A stretch of 64,000 bases of DNA, taken from positions 36,001 through 100,000 of the forward strand of contig JARHVA010007801.1 of NCBI GenBank assembly GCA_037957365.1, written 5' to 3'. A program made the translations under genes and the position numbers. This document shows positions 11,340-23,103 of the stretch, piece by piece; the first letter of the stretch is position 1; the number at the start of each line of letters is the position of its first letter. The notes under the pieces were generated by a model, which was not told where the DNA came from, did not search any database, and saw nothing but the letters and a program-made list of their open reading frames with translations. This stretch comes from Torreya grandis (taxonomy: Eukaryota > Streptophyta > Pinopsida > Cupressales > Taxaceae).

Positions 11340-12650
11340 TATTGTCTCAGTTAATTATTCATGGTTTGATGCTTGGGTTCTTAATACTAGTGCCCTTATA
11401 CATATGAATTTACAAAAAGACTTATTTGAGGAATTTAGTGAATAATTTAGTGGTTCGGTATAACTTATAGATAAACTAGGTATACAATATATAGAAGAGG
11501 TATACTAAGACTCAAGTGTTTAGGGATTCCATTTTTCAAACTCAAAAATGTTTTCTACCTTACTCAATTGAAAAAAAACTTGTCCCTAATGCTCATAAGG
11601 AAACAAAACCATTCCATTTTGTTGGATAATGGTGATTTCAAAATTAGGAGAAAAATGACAATTTAGTCATCTTGACTAGATATAAGCAAGGGAAACTACT
11701 CAAACTCATGGGTGAGCCATCAAATTCAAAGAATTATGATCATCTTGGGGAAGACAAAATGTCCCAAAACATGTTGTGGCATGCTAGATTTGGGCACACT
11801 CGCTTTAATAACATTCATGTATTGTTAAATAATATTGTCATTGGCATCCATGCATTACCCATAAAATAATATGAAAAGTGTGAAGCCAACATCTTGGCTA
11901 AACATGTAAGTGAACTATTCCAAAAGTCATAGTGGAAAGCTAATAATAAGTAATAATTGATTTTATGACTTGTATTCTCTTACAATCCTCTGTGTTGGCG
12001 GTCATAAGTACTTCACGTTATTAATTAATCACAACAATAGGATGAATTGGATATATTTTTTGAATTAAAAATTAGAAGCCTTTGAGACTTTCCAAAAGAT
12101 TCTAACCATGATTAAAAATGAAGATCAAACCTATATCAAGACACTGAAGATAGATATTGGTGGTGAATACACTTCAAATAAGTTTGAATCTTATTATTTA
12201 GAAAATTGGGATAAAACACCATCTCATATCTCATCATAATTTATAATAGAATGGATTTCTAGAAAGGATGAAAAAAATTGTGATGAATATGGTTCATTCT
12301 ATGTTTTGATACAAAGCGGTGAATCTACACTTTTGGGCTGAAATAGCTAATAAAACATTATATCTTCACAATAGGTCACCATCAACAATGTTTGAATCCA
12401 AAACTCTATATGAGATGTGGTGTGGTCATCTTACTTTAGTGCAACATCTTTATATTCTTGGATCCACTTGTTAGGCATTGATTCCAAAGGATAAGATAAA
12501 TAAGTTAGACCATAGGAGTCAAATGCATCTCCTTAGGATATATGAATCTTCCAAGGCATTCAAGCTATATGATGAGAAAAATAAGAAGTTTCTTGTCATA
12601 AGATAAGTTTTATTTTTTGAGACTAAAAAGGAAAAAGAGCACATTTATTG
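11340..12650 (+). pseudogene. copia A protease and integrase remnant
   Basis: Near 11360-11440 the words SWFDAWVLNTSALIHM match the copia protease start, where WxLDSGAS-HM is expected; the catalytic Asp has become Asn. An open 65-codon stretch at 11672-11869 contains MLWHARFGHTRFNNI, the GAG-pre-integrase signature with its H..H. Integrase core traces follow, including a GGEYTSNKF motif near 12162-12188 carrying the second catalytic acid region, and later copia-like words up to about 12640. Many stops are present. Confidence 0.65.
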
Positions 12651-12959
12651 ACAATTGAGTCGACTTAAAAAGTATGAAAAGTTTGATGTCTACATAGAGT
12701 GTGATTTGGATGTTCCAAACAATGAGTGGGGGACACACTGTTGGGAATCTATTGATTTTATATTATCTCCTATACATGAGATTGAAACTCCTAAAGGAGA
12801 GAGTGAAAATTCATTAGATAATGAATAGGGGCCACTAGAATAGAGAGAAAAACTAATGGAACTTCATAAGATGAACTTGAATAAATTAAAAATAAAATTT
12901 AAAAACTCACCTTGAATGATTCTCCAAAAGAAGAACTCAATAATGCATTTGATTCAGAA

Positions 12960-13500
12960 CCAATATCATTCAAATAAGATGCAAACCTTGAATATTGGAG
13001 ACAAGAAATGAAAGATGAGTATAGTGCATTGGTGAAAAATGGGACTTATAAATAGGTTGATCTTCCATATAGATACAAACTAATTGGCTATAAATGGGTC
13101 TACACAACAAATACAAGGATGATGGCTCACTTGACAAGCATAAAGCAAGGATTGTCACAAAAAGATGTGTTCAAAAAGAAGGAATTGACTACAATAAAAC
13201 CTTATCACTTACAAAAAAATGGACTACCATTCAAACCATGTTAGCTATGGAAGCTCATAATGGATTTAAAGTTAACCAAATGGATGTCAAAAATACATTC
13301 GTAAATAGTGACCTCAAAGGTAAGTGCACAAAATTGGGGGACAAAAAAGGGCCTTCTCGTGGACATGATTTTTATGAAATTTCAAAAATTTGAACTTATG
13401 TAGATAATTTGAAGATGGTATTAAAACATGAATTGTATCATTTCAAGTCTAGTTTTTAAAGAACTATTTTTTTTAAATAAGGTTAAGTATAAATAGGTCA
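12960..13500 (+). pseudogene. copia A reverse transcriptase N-terminal remnant
   Basis: Typical copia RT words appear in order: MKDEYSALVKNGTY (13008-13050), a LIGYKWVYTTN-type segment (13081-13112), then after a frameshift DGSLDKHKARIVTKRCVQKEGIDY (13127-13190) and QMDVKNTFVNSDLKG (13278-13322). A possible TYVDN word near 13394-13410 could be the decayed YVDD box reached through a deletion. Fingers and palm are incomplete and the rest of RT and RNase H are missing. The trace stops at the LTR of element G. Confidence 0.7.
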
Positions 13501-14569
13501 AACTATTGACCACGTTTGACTTTTAGGTTAAATTTGGACCCCTATAGGTTAAAAAACATGGGTTTTTAGATGTTATATGGGTATAAATCTTTGTCATAGG
13601 ATATATTATGGCTCAATTAATGTTATCTAATGTATTTATAGCCTTAGTCATGTTTTCATTAGTATATTTATCATTTTGGGTCAATTTAGTGGGTTTTAAG
13701 AGTCATAAAAGAAAGTAGAATGGTTCCTAAGGTGCACAGGTGTCCTATTTTCCTTGAAAATGTCCAAGAGATTAGTTTAACTATCAGGTATGTTAGTTAC
13801 ATTAAAATATTATAGGTTGTCTAACTGAAATCCAAGAAACCAATTGAAAAAGGAAGAAAATGGCACTTGTACAACCCATGGGGAAGTGTGACACATGGGA
13901 AAATATCATGGAAGGCATTTACACATTCTTAACATTAATATTCATGTTTGGTTTTATTTTTAAGTTCCATTTTAAATCTAAAACCATTCTACTCTTTTCT
14001 TGCTATTAGACATACAGAAGTGACCTATAGGTTTATGCTTAGTACATACAGCTTAGGAGATTTTAGGAAAAATGCCTTTGGGAGGTGATATTATAATTAA
14101 AGACCTAAATTTAAATATAAATAGTGTAAGGATTCATCAACTATGATTTATGAATCATCTTTTTGAAGTTGACTATACTTTTATACTAGTTATTTCATGC
14201 ACCTTTTAGGTTTTGCTCGATTCTAGTCAAATCAGTATGAACTAGTTAGTGATGTTGACTCCAAAGGATGTTGGTTATCTTATTAGATTATATCCATTCT
14301 TATTTTAATGTTTCATAATTTTTTTGTGATCAAGCTAGTCCATGTTGTAGGAAGGTGTCACCACTTTGAAGTTTCAGTCAATTCTACCTTATTCCAAAAT
14401 GTTGGTCTTCTTCAGAGGTTTCATGTGAGTTGAATATGGTGTTAAATATGTATTTAGATAATATTATCACCTCTTCACATGTTTAGTTCCATCATATCAT
14501 TATTTGGGCAAATTCCCATCTTGTCATTCCCCATTGCCAAATCTTTACCCAATTCCATTTACAGTCACC

Positions 14570-14576
14570 TATATAA
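14570..14576 (+). promoter_or_regulatory. candidate TATA box in 5' LTR of element G
   Basis: TATATAA lies in the context CAGTCACCTATATAAGCTT, about 1.06 kb into the LTR. It is preserved at the matching place of the 3' LTR (40259-40265, CAGTCACTTATATAAGCTT), though much of the surroundings has diverged. It is a reasonable candidate core promoter; the transcription start is not shown by sequence alone. Confidence 0.4.
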
Positions 14577-16049
14577 GCTTTTTTATCCTATCCATGGAGT
14601 TTAAATCAAAGTGTGCTAGTTATAAAAGACATAAATAGATTATGAAATTCCACTTGGGTGTTTAGGATGAGTAAAATGTTGGTGACAAGCTCATTCACGA
14701 TGTTAAAATAGTCATGAGATGCCTATGATTGTTCTATTCCATGTATATGCAAGTTATTTTCACATTGAAAGAAATGTTTGAATCTTGTATCAAGATGTAC
14801 TTCTTGTCAATCATGGATTTGGAAGGTTTAAAATGTGTTTTAGCTACCCATGAGGCCTTTTATCCACCTTGTTTCTCTATTCCACACTGTCCACATTTAA
14901 CTCATTTTTACGTACATGCATCTCATGATGATGTTATCATAGCCTTGGTATTAGTTTCAATCCTTTTAAGATATGAAAATTTAATATGAGGGTATTGAGG
15001 GAGGCCTTGGACCATTGAAATTAAATTAAAATGTATATAGCTCATTCCATGACAACTAGAGAAGCTTTACTACTTGTGTTTGAGAATGTTCATCTACAAG
15101 TGTATCAATAGAGCTTTGAGAATTCTTTTATGGAGAATTGAAACATGAAAGAAGCCACATTTTGGATTCTAACATGTCACTTAACCCTTGCAGACTAGTT
15201 TGAAGTTTAAATGAGGCAAAAGGAAGATGTAGACTACTATGATGAATCAAAGACTAAATTCTAAGAATCTTTCCCTAAAATGTCAAAATAGTGCTCCAGG
15301 GGGGTTTTGTGAACCCCTCACAACAAGTTTGCCAAGGATTTGAAAGCCTGTAAGGAGATAAGTCTTGTATCCCCTAGCATAGGAAAGATCTATTCCAAGA
15401 ATAGAGGTAAAATAGTAAGTGGAAAGATGTTGTTTGAGGCCTCAAATATGTTTCCAAAAACACTAAAATACTCCATTAATGTCTACAGGTCTAAAGTTGT
15501 AATTGGCCTTTTGACACAAAGGAGAAATAATGAATACTGCCTCATTACTAAGATGTTTCAATTGGTTTGATGACACACAAAAAGAATTAAGGTTATCAAA
15601 AGAATATTGAGACATGGTCTTGTAGGCTCTATGACCACCTACATGTGTCCTTTTAATAGGAAATACACACCTATAGTAGGGGTGTCTCAGTCTAAGAAAG
15701 AAAAGACTCAGTTAGCAGTCTAAAGAAAACATATAGTGAGTACACTATATAATAAGTTGTAAAATGGTTCCCATGGCTCTAAAGGAGGTCTATAAGCATC
15801 ATGACCAAGTCTAAAGAGCTAGATGCACCTACAAGCAAGGTCTAAAGGGGAAGAGTAGCTCAATCAAATCAGTGACCCTAAATTGATGCCTAAGTGATGT
15901 CTTAAGATGTTTAAAGAATATCACTAGTTCAAAATTACACTTTTTGACCTAGAGGGATTCAATTAGGACTTATAAACATCATAGATGAGCTCAGTTGAAG
16001 CCCAATACCCACCTACAATAGGGTGTCTTAGTCAATAGGCATTGGAGGA

Positions 16050-16054
16050 CTTAG
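16050..16054. repeat. target-site duplication of element B, left copy (CTTAG)
   Basis: CTTAG precedes the TGTTAGG start of the element B LTR and recurs right after its end at 20768-20772. The interrupted LTR of element G reads through at this point, as judged from its intact copy near 41745. Confidence 0.9.
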
Positions 16055-16109
16055 TGTTAGGTTGTGGAGCTAAAAGCTTCACTGTTTGCAAACATGGAGG
16101 AGGTTGCTG

Positions 16110-16232
16110 AGTATCACAGTCACTAGCATTGGTTAGGCCAACCGATGTCGGTCAGGGGTGAATAGAAGGGCAACTGACATTGGCAAGAGTTGGCCAATAT
16201 TGGTCACCTCTAGTCAGATAGGGAATGACGTC
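16110..16232. promoter_or_regulatory. GACGTC palindrome cluster in U3 of element B 5' LTR
   Basis: Words such as ACCGATGTCGGT, AACTGACATTGG, TTGGCCAATATTGG and ATGACGTCAGTCACC are decayed forms of the palindrome ACCGACGTCGGT. The 3' LTR keeps the exact form at 19932-19943. The palindrome contains RCCGAC on both strands, the core bound by plant DREB/CBF factors, overlapping an ACGT core bound by bZIP factors. Its place upstream of the TATA box fits an enhancer; function is inferred. Confidence 0.5.
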
Positions 16233-16379
16233 AGTCACCTGTATGGTTCCATAATTGCTCATTACATGAATAGTTAGTTTGTTTAACCGATTGTTTGCAT
16301 GTAAAGGCTATTTTGAGTCTTGAGCTGCTTGTCTAATTATTGTAAATTAGAATTCTAAGTTATTGTTTAATATGGGATC

Positions 16380-16387
16380 TATTTATA
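16380..16387 (+). promoter_or_regulatory. candidate TATA box of element B LTR
   Basis: TATTTATA in the context GGATCTATTTATAGACCCAT lies about 325 bp into the LTR and is identical in the 3' LTR (20171-20178). It lies downstream of the GACGTC cluster, the expected order for U3 promoter elements. Confidence 0.5.
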
Positions 16388-17003
16388 GACCCATTAGCAT
16401 GTATTGTAATTAAGGATCAAGGCAAGGAAGAGATCCTTCCAATTGTAAGAACAGGTTGATCTGTAGGTTGTTGCAAGATCAGGGAGAAGTTCTACATGGT
16501 AAGATCAGAGCAATAGAGGAAGGCAAGGTAGATCCTTCCAATTGTAAGATCATTTGAATTACAGGTTGTTGCAAGTTCATGGTAGATCTACATGTGTAAG
16601 TAAGATCATTTTTGTTGCAGGTTGTTGCAAGTTCATGGGAGATCTACTTGAAGTACTTTGAGTACTTGTGTACTGGCAGTGTTATTACTGACTGGTTAGA
16701 GGTGAACACCAACTCTATGTTTGAGTTGTGTGTTGGGACCATTTTTGGTAGGAGAGTGAACTCTTGATTGAGAATTAATGGGAGCCCTTGAGGTGTAAGA
16801 AGCCTCTGTAAGGTGTGAGAAGAAGTGGCATCCTCTTATTGTATTTTATTTTTGGATGAGTATTAATACAAGATTGTGTATTGTCTCTCATATTCTGTGT
16901 CATTTGTGAATTCTAGTTACTTGTTCATTCTGGTATAATTTCATGTTTAGTTGCTAATATAAGGTAATCATATATACTCTTATTGAGGAGTAGGATCCTA
17001 ACA

Positions 17004-17020
17004 AGTGGTATCAGAGCTTT
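17004..17020 (+). other. primer-binding site of element B
   Basis: AGTGGTATCAGAGCTTT follows the LTR end. TGGTATCAGAGC is the standard plant copia site complementary to the 3' end of initiator methionine tRNA. Confidence 0.92.
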
Positions 17021-17114
17021 TGGTTGGGTTTACTAATAGGTTATATTAGATTTGGTTAGTGTTTGTTGATTATAGGTCACTCACAGGGGTTCCTATTTGA
17101 GTGGGAGTATAACA

Positions 17115-17890
17115 ATGGCGGGAGAAAGTAAGCTACAAATGGAAAAGTTTAATGGCAAGAACTATCAATTATGGAGGATGCAGATAGAAGATTATCTGTA
17201 TCAGAAAGATTTGTACTTACCGTTGGGTGGGGTTGCATGCAAGCCCACATATATGAAGGATGAAGAATGGGAGGTTCTTGATTGCAAGGCTCTGGGATCT
17301 ATAAGGTTGAGCCTTGCATCATCTGTGATTTCCAACTTATCATAGGCTAAGACAATGATATAGTTGATGGAATATTTGGCAAATTTATATGAAAACCCTC
17401 AGCTTTGAATAAGGTACTTCTTATGAAGCAATTATTTAATTTGCAAATGTTGGATGGTGGATCTGTACATAGTCATCTTAGTGATTTCCATGGTCTGGTA
17501 AACCAGTTAAATTCAGTCAATATTGTTTTTGATGATGAAATTAAGGCTCTCTTAATCTTGTGCTCATTACCTGAAAGTTGGGAGAGTTTGGTAATGGCAG
17601 TTAGTAATACTATGTCTGCTTCAAAAATATTAAAAGTGGATGATGTTGTGAGTGTAATCTTGAATGAAGAAGTTTGCAAGAAAAGCACAGGTGAATCATT
17701 AGGGAATAATTTGAGTGTTGAAAGCAGGGGAAGGCAAAGAGAGAAGATCAAGCATGGGAGATCAAGGTCCAAGATAGGTAGGAGATCCAAGTCTAGGTAT
17801 GGCAGAATAACCTACTGGAAATGTGGAAAGTAAGGGCACATAAAGAGAGATTGTTGGGTGAGTGAAGATCAACATGAAGGACATGAAGAA
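17115..17890 (+). pseudogene. copia B gag (UBN2 capsid and zinc knuckle), broken
   Basis: Starting at the ATG at 17115, KLQMEKFNGKNYQLWRMQI is the classic N-terminus of copia gag. The frame meets a stop at 17343-17345 and shifts before resuming at 17405, where LMKQLFNLQMLDGGSVHSHL and LLILCSLPESWESLVMAVS are standard capsid words. An Arg/Ser/Lys-rich stretch leads to a zinc knuckle at about 17812-17853. Its first Cys is Tyr (YWKCGK) and a stop falls inside before GHIKRDC. An additional upstream ATG at 17097 is in frame, but the conserved start suits 17115. Confidence 0.85.
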
Positions 17891-17929
17891 GTAGATGTTA
17901 TAGATTTTGTTGCATAAGATGCTATGGTA

Positions 17930-18570
17930 TTTTCCTTAGATAAATTAGATTATTGGGTTTTAGATTCTGGTGCCTCTTTCCATGCATCCCCAAATAGGGA
18001 GATTTTTCATGAATATGTCCAGGGAGACTTTGGAGAAATTTATTTAAGGGATGGTAAGCCTTGTCAAATAGTTGGCAAAGGGAAAGTGAAGCTGAAATTG
18101 TAGACGGGCAACACATGAGTGTTGAAGGAGGTCATGCATGTCCCAGTCCTGAAGTGGAATTTGATTTCTATTGGAAAGTTGGGTGATGAGGGTTTCATAG
18201 TAACTCTCACAATGGACTCTTGGAAAGTTTTTAAGGGTGCACTTGTTGTAGCAAGAGGTAAGAAAGTAGGTACGCTTTATCTATCTACTTGTATTACTAA
18301 TTCTCCTTCTGGATTATCTACTTCAACTGTAGATTTGAAGATGTGGCTTAATAGGCTTGGTCACATGAATAAGAAGGAGATGCATGTTCTTGAGTTAAAG
18401 GGTATGCTTTCAGATTTGAAAAGCATGGATCAAGATTTCTGTAAGCAAAAGAAGAAAGTGACATTTCTTGAGAAATTTGATGTTCGTGACAAGAATAAGA
18501 AAGCCTTGGTTTTCAAGGAGAAGATGACAGATAGAGATCAGTGCAAGGGGCTGAAGAATTCTAAGTAGAG
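17930..18570 (+). pseudogene. copia B protease and GAG-pre-integrase remnant
   Basis: WVLDSGASFHASP at 17954-17992 is the aspartic protease active site with its catalytic Asp at 17963-17965. Two stops follow at about 18102 and 18117, at positions where this family usually has Trp, consistent with G-to-A decay. The frame then stays open (18119-18568) with EVMHVPVLKWNLISIGKL and a MWLNRLGHMNKKEM GAG-pre-integrase word. After about 18430 it becomes a Lys-rich stretch unlike integrase, and the catalytic core is missing. Confidence 0.8.
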
Positions 18571-18639
18571 CAAGGTTGATTTGGATAGGGTTTTGATCCA
18601 AAAGGAGCTCATGGGTAAAAGTCATCGCTCACAAGTAAA

Positions 18640-18850
18640 ACACAGAGACCGATGTCGATTAGAAAATTGACATTAGCATCCAGATAGGGACCGATGTTGG
18701 CTATGTGCAGACCGATGTCAATGACTCTAGACAAGTAAACACCAGTGTCAGTTAGGGGGAACCGATGGCGGCGATGAGGTAGTTGCATGGAACCGACATC
18801 AGTTGGGTGTAGATTGAGATGTGACTGACATCGGTCACTGAGATGGATTT
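18640..18850. repeat. ACCGATGTCGGT-like palindrome cluster replacing integrase/RT of element B
   Basis: At least six copies of ACCGATGTCG, ACCGATGTTGG, ACCGATGTCA, ACCGATGGCGG, ACCGACATCAG and TGACATCGGTCA type words occur within about 190 bp. The same motif family fills the U3 of the element B LTRs and the LTRs of unrelated element C. It lies exactly in the deletion between GAG-pre-integrase and RT remnants. It could be a captured LTR piece or an independently expanded array. Confidence 0.7.
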
Positions 18851-18929
18851 TGGGTAGATAACAAGCTGTCAAAGAGTCTCAAGCACCCATATGGAGGACT
18901 GAAAGGGTAAGTAAGCCTCAAATTCATCA

Positions 18930-19845
18930 TTTCCCTTCTTTACACTACTTGTTACTCACTGATGGTCAAGAACTAGGAAGTTATTAAAGAAGTAGAGCAG
19001 GTAGATCCAGGAAATAGTGGGAGCTTGGCATGGATGAGGAATGTGATTCCTTGGAGAAGAACCAAATGGGAGTTTTTGGTACAGTTGCTAGCTAGAAGAA
19101 AGCAATGAGAGATGAATGGATTTTCAGGATAAAGAAGAGTGGGAATGGACACGTGAGATGGAAGGCCAGGGTATATGGTCTTGAGTAAGCTGCAGGACAA
19201 TGGAGGTTTAACCATTGTGTTTTCTCTTTACCAGGTTAGATAATATTAGCTACATTATCTTGTTACTATATTGTGTGCTTGTTGCAGGGTTACACATAGA
19301 GGGAGTTGCTGAACTAAAGGTAAAGTTAGTTTAGAGGTGTGTCATGAGGAATTTGGGAGCAACAAGATTCTTTGGCATGAGTGTGTTCTAGAGACATGGA
19401 AGGTCATAGGTTGATTTTGTCTCCAGATGATTGTGTGAAATTGGTTAGCATGCTGATGGTTGGAAAGTTCTGTGAATAGTGTCCTGATTCACATGATGAG
19501 GTTAGGTACATGTGTACTAAACCTGAGATTTCCCAAGCAGTGGGAGCTGTCAGTAAGTTTAGAGCCAATCTGGGAAAGAAGCACTGGAGGGCAGTTTAGT
19601 GGATTCTCAGATATCTGAGAGGGACCAGCAACAAGTGTACATGCTATGCAAGGTCAAGTTCTTTTCGACATGGGTTGTAGATGTGGATGTGGTAGGTGAT
19701 TTGGTTGACATGAGTTGCACTATAGGGCTTGCTATGGTGGTTGGTCTTCAAGAGTGATCTTGAAGAGGGATACAATGTCAAGAAACAAACTAGATGACGT
19801 ACATGTATAGGTATAGTTGAAGCTATTTATCTCCAAGTGGGAGAT
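18930..19845 (+). pseudogene. copia B RT and RNase H remnants with polypurine tract
   Basis: Short copia words survive: a NVIPWRRTKWEFLVQL segment near 19042-19085, MRNLGATRFFGMSV near 19340-19385 (the segment after the RT catalytic loop), and ALEGSLVDSQISERD near 19588-19630, resembling the RNase H approach region. The YVDD box is missing. The purine-rich AAGTGGGAGAT at 19834-19845 directly before the 3' LTR is the polypurine tract. Stops occur throughout. Confidence 0.65.
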
Positions 19846-20767
19846 TGTTAGGTTGTGGAGCTAAAAGATTCACTATTTGCAAACATGGAGGAGGTTGTTG
19901 AGTATCATAGTCACCGGCGTCAGTTAGGCCGACCGACGTCGGTTAGGGGTGAACAAAAGGGAAACTGACATCGACAGGAGTTGGCCGATGTGATTCACCT
20001 CCAGTCAGATAGGGACCAATGTCAGTCACCTGTGCGGTTCCAGAACTACTCATTGCATGAATAGTTAGTTTGGTGAACTGATTGTTTGCATGTAAAGGCT
20101 ATTTCGAGTCTTGAGCTGCATGTCTAATTATTGTAAATTAGAAGTCTAAGTTATTGTTTAGAATGGGATCTATTTATAGACCCATTGGCATGTATTGTAA
20201 TTAAGGATCAAGGCAAGGAAGAGATCCTTCCAATTTTAAGAACAAGGAGAAGTTCTACATGGTAATATAAGAGCAATAGAGGAAGGCAAGGTAGATCCTT
20301 CCAATTGTAAGATCATTTGAATTGTAGGTTGTTGTAAGTTCATGGTAGATCTACATGTGTAAGTAAGATCATTTGAGTTGTAGGTTGTTGCAAGTTCATG
20401 GGAGATCTACTTGAAGTACTTTGAGTACTTGTGTACTGACAGTGTTATTACTGACTGGTTGGAGGTGAACACCAACTCTGTGTTTGAGTTGTGTGTTGGG
20501 ACCATTTTTGGTAGGAGAGTGAACTCTTGATTGAGAATTATTGGGAGCCCTTGAGGTGTGGGAAGCCTCTATAAGGTGTGAGAAGAAGTGGCATCTTCTT
20601 TATTGTATTTTCTTTCTGGATGAGTATTAATACAAGATTGTGTATTGTCTCTCATATTCTGTGTCATTTGTGAATTCTAGTTACTTGTTCATTCTGGTAT
20701 AATTCCATGTTTAGTTGCTAATACAAGGTACTCATATATACTCTTATTGAGGAGTAGGATCCTGACA
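19846..20767 (+). repeat. 3' LTR of copia element B
   Basis: It is 922 bp, starts TGTTAGG and ends TCCTGACA. It keeps the exact palindrome ACCGACGTCGGT (19932-19943) that is decayed in the 5' copy. It lacks about 30 bp of the 5' LTR near 20240, in the AAGAACAGGTTG region. The TATTTATA box at 20171 is conserved. Confidence 0.92.
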
Positions 20768-20772
20768 CTTAG
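20768..20772. repeat. target-site duplication of element B, right copy (CTTAG)
   Basis: CTTAG matches 16050-16054. The LTR of element G resumes here with TTGTAACCAAAAG, matching TTATAACCAAAAG at 41747 in its other LTR. Confidence 0.9.
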
Positions 20773-22641
20773 TTGTAACCAAAAGTACATATGAAGTCAA
20801 AATGGGGTCTTAGAGTGATGATACAAGTAAGTGAACACATATATGAGGGTTATGATCAATTTATTTAACTAAAAAAATGAAAGGAAGGCCTACACATACC
20901 TTTTGAAACCCCGTATGCACCTATAACAAGGTACAATATTGATAAAGGTAAGATGAGAGATGAACTTGTATAAGGAAGAGAGGAAGGTTATAAGTCAAAA
21001 GTCATAAGTCCATATAGTTGCTCCAAGAAACCTCTTTGCTCAATAGATGAATATGAGGAAATCTAAAGAAGAGAGGTATTTTGGGTGATTTAAAAGCTTA
21101 ATAAGCATAAATTTAGGATTAATAACATGTTTATGGAACCTAGGATCATTTTTTTTAATCTTGGAAAGGTCACTCTTAGATGGATTTGGGAAAAGGTGTA
21201 GGCAACAGGCTTTTTAGAGGCATTTTTAGACATTTTGAGCTGGTTAGGCACCTAAATCAAGGAATCCAGCTAAACCCCTTGCTAAAAGTTATCATAAGGA
21301 CCTTTAAAAACTCGCAAAATATTTAATTTTACTTAGGGATGAGGTATATATCTCACTATTTTGTCTCATAAGTCAGCCAATCTGAGAAAATCAAGCTTTA
21401 ACAAAGCAAGCTAGTGATTACAAAATGGGCAAAGGGCTTGATATGGAGCTTTGAGATCCTCAATAAGCATATTATGAGGTATATAGAGGGAAATTAGATG
21501 ATATATAATCACTAATTTAGGTTTAGACCTTTCAATATGACAAAAATACCCTTATACTTAGTCCAACTAGGCAAGCTTTCACTAGGCCTAGTTGGTGAAT
21601 GAGAGAAAATGAAGATGAGGAGTGATTGGGAAGTTTCATGGTGATATTATAAGCTATAATGAGGTGTGAAAATGCATAAGACACCAAACTAACCATTTAA
21701 TATTAGTACAAGTATCCAAAGGTAGTTGGGTGCAGGTTAGGCCTATTAGGCCTTCAAGGGACCTAGAACCAATTAGTGGTTCATTTTCATTTTCAACTTT
21801 TGGAGGGATATCTAGATGATTGGGAAATGCTAGGGATATTGAATTAGTCATGTTTAAACTTGTAGTATGCAAAGGAACCCATAGAAAATCTACTTTTAGA
21901 TCATAAATAATTCAAATATGCAAGAAAGGTAGAAACAAGCTTGATGGGGTGACTTCAAGTGTTCATATCTCCTCTAAGAGTGTGAATGGGAACCAAAGGA
22001 GTTTGGAGGGTTTAGTAGGGTTCCTCAAAATCAGGTTTGTGGTATTCTTTGGCAAGTTAAATTTTATAACTTTATGAACAATACTTACAACTAAAAACTA
22101 CCTAAAACCCTAATAAACCCTTAGTTAAGACCCAATCAAGAAACAAATCTTAGAGAGGTATCTAGATGACATAGTTTGACCATGAAATATATTGAAAATT
22201 GTAGAGGACTCACTTAGGATTCCTCCCATGCTTTTGAGCTATATGAAACTGTATGGATAAGGGAAAAAATAGGGGTTTTTAATATTTTGTGTGTTTTTAA
22301 AAATTTAACAAGTTATAAAATATGAAATAAAGTTTAGAGGAAAGATATATACTTGTAATAACTCCCTATGTGATTTTATTCCAAGGAAAAACTCCTAAGC
22401 GTCCAAACTAGAGCTCTCATCTCAGCCAGTCAAAACTACGTAGTGAACATAAGGGTGAGAAGTGTGAGAACCTCAAGTGGATGTATTTTTATGGTAAATA
22501 TAAGTATTTTAAGGTTATGGAGGTTATTTTCAAGTGTCACACTCTCCATCCCATAGGTTTTCATTCGATGCTAATTTTGAGGCCAAGTGTGAGGGGTACC
22601 ATAAAAGAGGAGTTTTTTAGATTGTAGGTAGTGATGGCTTC

Positions 22642-22646
22642 CTTCC
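22642..22646. repeat. target-site duplication of element C, left copy (CTTCC)
   Basis: CTTCC directly precedes the LTR edge at 22647 and recurs at 31524-31528. Element G LTR sequence continues on both sides. Confidence 0.9.
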
Positions 22647-23000
22647 TGTTTCTATGCAAAATTGCTTTCTACATTCAAAGAAGAAATAAGAAACTGAAAG
22701 AAAATGGTCAAGGCTAGAAGTACCTGATAAAGTCGAGCGCACCAAAATCAGACGTTGGAAGATTCTCCTCTTTGGCTGTGGAGGAATGACACCTGCGAAA
22801 AAGAGACTAAAACACAGAAAGATGTTAGTCAAAGATATGGTGGGTTGTCAGGCGAACGCCCGATCTCGGAAGTACAAAGACTCCCTAGAAGGATATCAAC
22901 CCACTGATAAAAAGCGTAATATTGGACGAAAGTAGATAATAAAAGATGAAATGACAGAAAATAAAAGAGCGTACCTGATATGCAGCACTGTTCTGTACAG

Positions 23001-23103
23001 TCATCGGCGTCGGTCTCTGTGGTGCCAGCGTCAGTCTGGGAAGGTGCCGACGTCGGTTTAAGTATCGTTGTCGGTCGGGGCAGTGACCGACGTCGGTCGG
23101 GGC
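23001..23103. promoter_or_regulatory. GACGTC palindrome cluster 1, element C 3' LTR
   Basis: Five consecutive words of the form CCGACGTCGG, with exact ACCGACGTCGGT at 23086-23097 and GCCGACGTCGGT near 23046-23057. The others are CATCGGCGTCGGT, CCAGCGTCAGT and ATCGTTGTCGGT. It matches 30721-30826 in the other LTR. Confidence 0.6.

Larger units (their letters stand above)
9072..13506 (+). mobile_element. Ty1/copia element A, 3'-truncated
   Basis: A short LTR (9072-9281) is followed by a primer-binding-site-like word, a long leader, and plus-strand remnants of gag, protease, GAG-pre-integrase, integrase and RT in copia order (integrase before RT). All frames carry many stops. The element ends where the LTR of giant element G begins at 13507. 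RNase H and a 3' LTR are absent here, but an RT-RNase H-LTR half of the same family (element D) lies at 52450-53860. Confidence 0.75.
16055..17003 (+). repeat. 5' LTR of copia element B
   Basis: It is 949 bp, starts TGTTAGG and ends TCCTAACA, and is followed at once by the primer-binding site. It carries a GACGTC palindrome cluster (16110-16232) about 55-180 bp from its start, a TATTTATA box at 16380, and three degenerate units of about 70 bp containing GGTTGTTGCAAG (about 16455-16650). Many differences from the 3' LTR are C/T or G/A changes, concentrated in CpG words. Confidence 0.92.
16055..20767 (+). mobile_element. Ty1/copia element B, internally deleted, nested in LTR of G
   Basis: It has complete LTRs (16055-17003 and 19846-20767), an exact methionine-tRNA primer-binding site, a polypurine tract and a 5-bp duplication CTTAG. 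The internal region is only 2.84 kb. It holds gag, protease and GAG-pre-integrase, then about 0.3 kb of ACCGACGTCGGT-like repeats where integrase and most of RT should be, then short RT and RNase H traces. It therefore derives from a copia element by internal deletion and has no capacity of its own. The LTR pair shows clear divergence but less than the LTRs of G. Confidence 0.9.
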
